From NCBI GenBank assembly GCA_023150835.1, contig JAKLKB010000065.1:1-48837 (forward strand): DNA of 48,837 nt, written 5' to 3'. This DNA is from Myxococcota bacterium. Its GTDB lineage: Bacteria > Myxococcota_C > UBA6777. Shown here piece by piece: positions 48,351 through 48,837 of this stretch. Each line of letters begins with the position of its first letter. The stretch's first letter is position 1. The notes beneath the pieces were generated by a model, which ran no database searches, had not been told where the DNA came from, and saw only the letters and a program-made list of their open reading frames with translations. Position numbers and translations under genes: made by a program.

Positions 48351-48510
48351 TGTTGTGTTTTGAGGTCTTTTTCGAAAAACGTGGTATCCTCGGGCTTCAT
48401 GGCTTGTTTGCCCTTGACATGAGAGGTCTCAGAGGAACGTCTCGCGACATGACCGTTGAAGAAAACAACGAAAACTCTCGGGGGTTCGTTTAAAACAGAT
48501 AGCGATGAAG

Positions 48511-48837
48511 AGGTCACCGACGCAACATAGCGAGGGCAGGCACACCTGCCTGCCCCTACAAAACACCGTGTGATTTCCAACACGTAGGGGCCCCCTGTGG
48601 TTGCCCGCGCTGAGAAGTGTTGCCTCTTGATACCTCTCTCATGGCGTTGGTTTGAACGGACCCATTCGAGGTCACCGACGCAACAGATCGAGGGCAGGCA
48701 CACCTGTCTGCCCCCACAAAACACCGTGTGATTTCCAACATGTAGGGGCAACTAGGTGTGGTTGCCCTCGCTGAGAAGTGTTGCATCTTGATACCTCTCT
48801 CATGGCGTTGGTTTGAACGGACCCACGCGAGGTCACC
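48511..48837 (+). repeat. About 160-bp tandem repeat continuing past the window
   Basis: aggtcaccgacgcaac begins copies at 48511 and 48669, and a third begins at 48830 at the edge, so units are about 158-161 bp. Each holds two hairpins of the gtaggggc class and catggcgttggtttgaacgg. The true length of the array is unknown because it runs off the window. Confidence 0.8.

Noticed and set aside
48098-48493. Plus-strand frame in the 42-bp array
   Set aside because: Encodes only repeats of TVAKVLGQVFWKG and lacks a ribosome binding site.

Overview
The window looks like a chromosomal stretch from a deltaproteobacterial-type predatory or social lineage (Myxococcota, possibly Bradymonadales-like). 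The evidence is a MYXO-CTERM-like surface-anchoring tail on an exported amidase (19442-21643), three lipoproteins with acidic Ser/Glu/Pro linkers and Cys-rich knots, ECF sigma factors paired with secreted caspase-like proteins, and a Ser/Thr kinase with a C-terminal PQQ propeller. No rRNA, tRNA, phage, plasmid or CRISPR locus was recognised. Taxonomy is inferred from protein architecture only.

Layout. 1-513: composite dispersed repeats. 517-4099: first three-gene cassette (ECF sigma, membrane anti-sigma-like protein, secreted caspase-like protease), translationally coupled. 4498-6917: a small membrane protein, 5-formyl-THF cyclo-ligase and a TesB thioesterase. 7403-10846: second cassette with the same three-gene order. 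10987-17062: three lipoproteins, two with beta-propeller-like repeats. 17073-21643: glycerophosphodiesterase, phosphoglycolate phosphatase-like HAD enzyme and the MYXO-CTERM amidase. 22174-28514: a same-strand carotenoid-type block (CrtYcd-like lycopene cyclase, Rieske oxygenase, UbiE-like methyltransferase, CrtU/CruE-like desaturase/methyltransferase, DUF486 protein, unknown membrane protein). 28763-33465 (minus): peptidoglycan-binding/M15-like protein, secreted unknown, Na/Pi cotransporter-like protein. 33882-35787 (minus): cmoB and cmoA for tRNA wobble modification. 36239-41487: sensor kinase and a solo N6-adenine methyltransferase. 41727-45487 (minus): asnS followed by maeB. 45938-48091: ICMT-like methyltransferase and a helical unknown. 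48092-48837: tandem repeats only.

Two systems stand out. The first is the duplicated sigma/anti-sigma/caspase cassette, whose caspases end in what looks like an outer-membrane beta-barrel. The second is an aromatic-carotenoid block in which a Rieske protein and a separate methyltransferase may be a split version of the cyanobacterial CruH protein, beside a CruE/CrtU homologue. The early carotenoid steps (crtE, crtB, crtI) are not in the window.

The intergenic DNA is unusually rich in structure. Family A is a roughly 140-bp element with two hairpins that keep pairing by compensatory changes between copies. Family B is a roughly 120-bp element with 13-bp terminal inverted repeats around a GTAGGGGC hairpin. 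A 116-bp MITE-like element and a nested insertion also occur. Short tandem duplications repeatedly capture gene ends, so stop codons or start codons with their ribosome binding sites are copied; two of these create upstream mini-ORFs.
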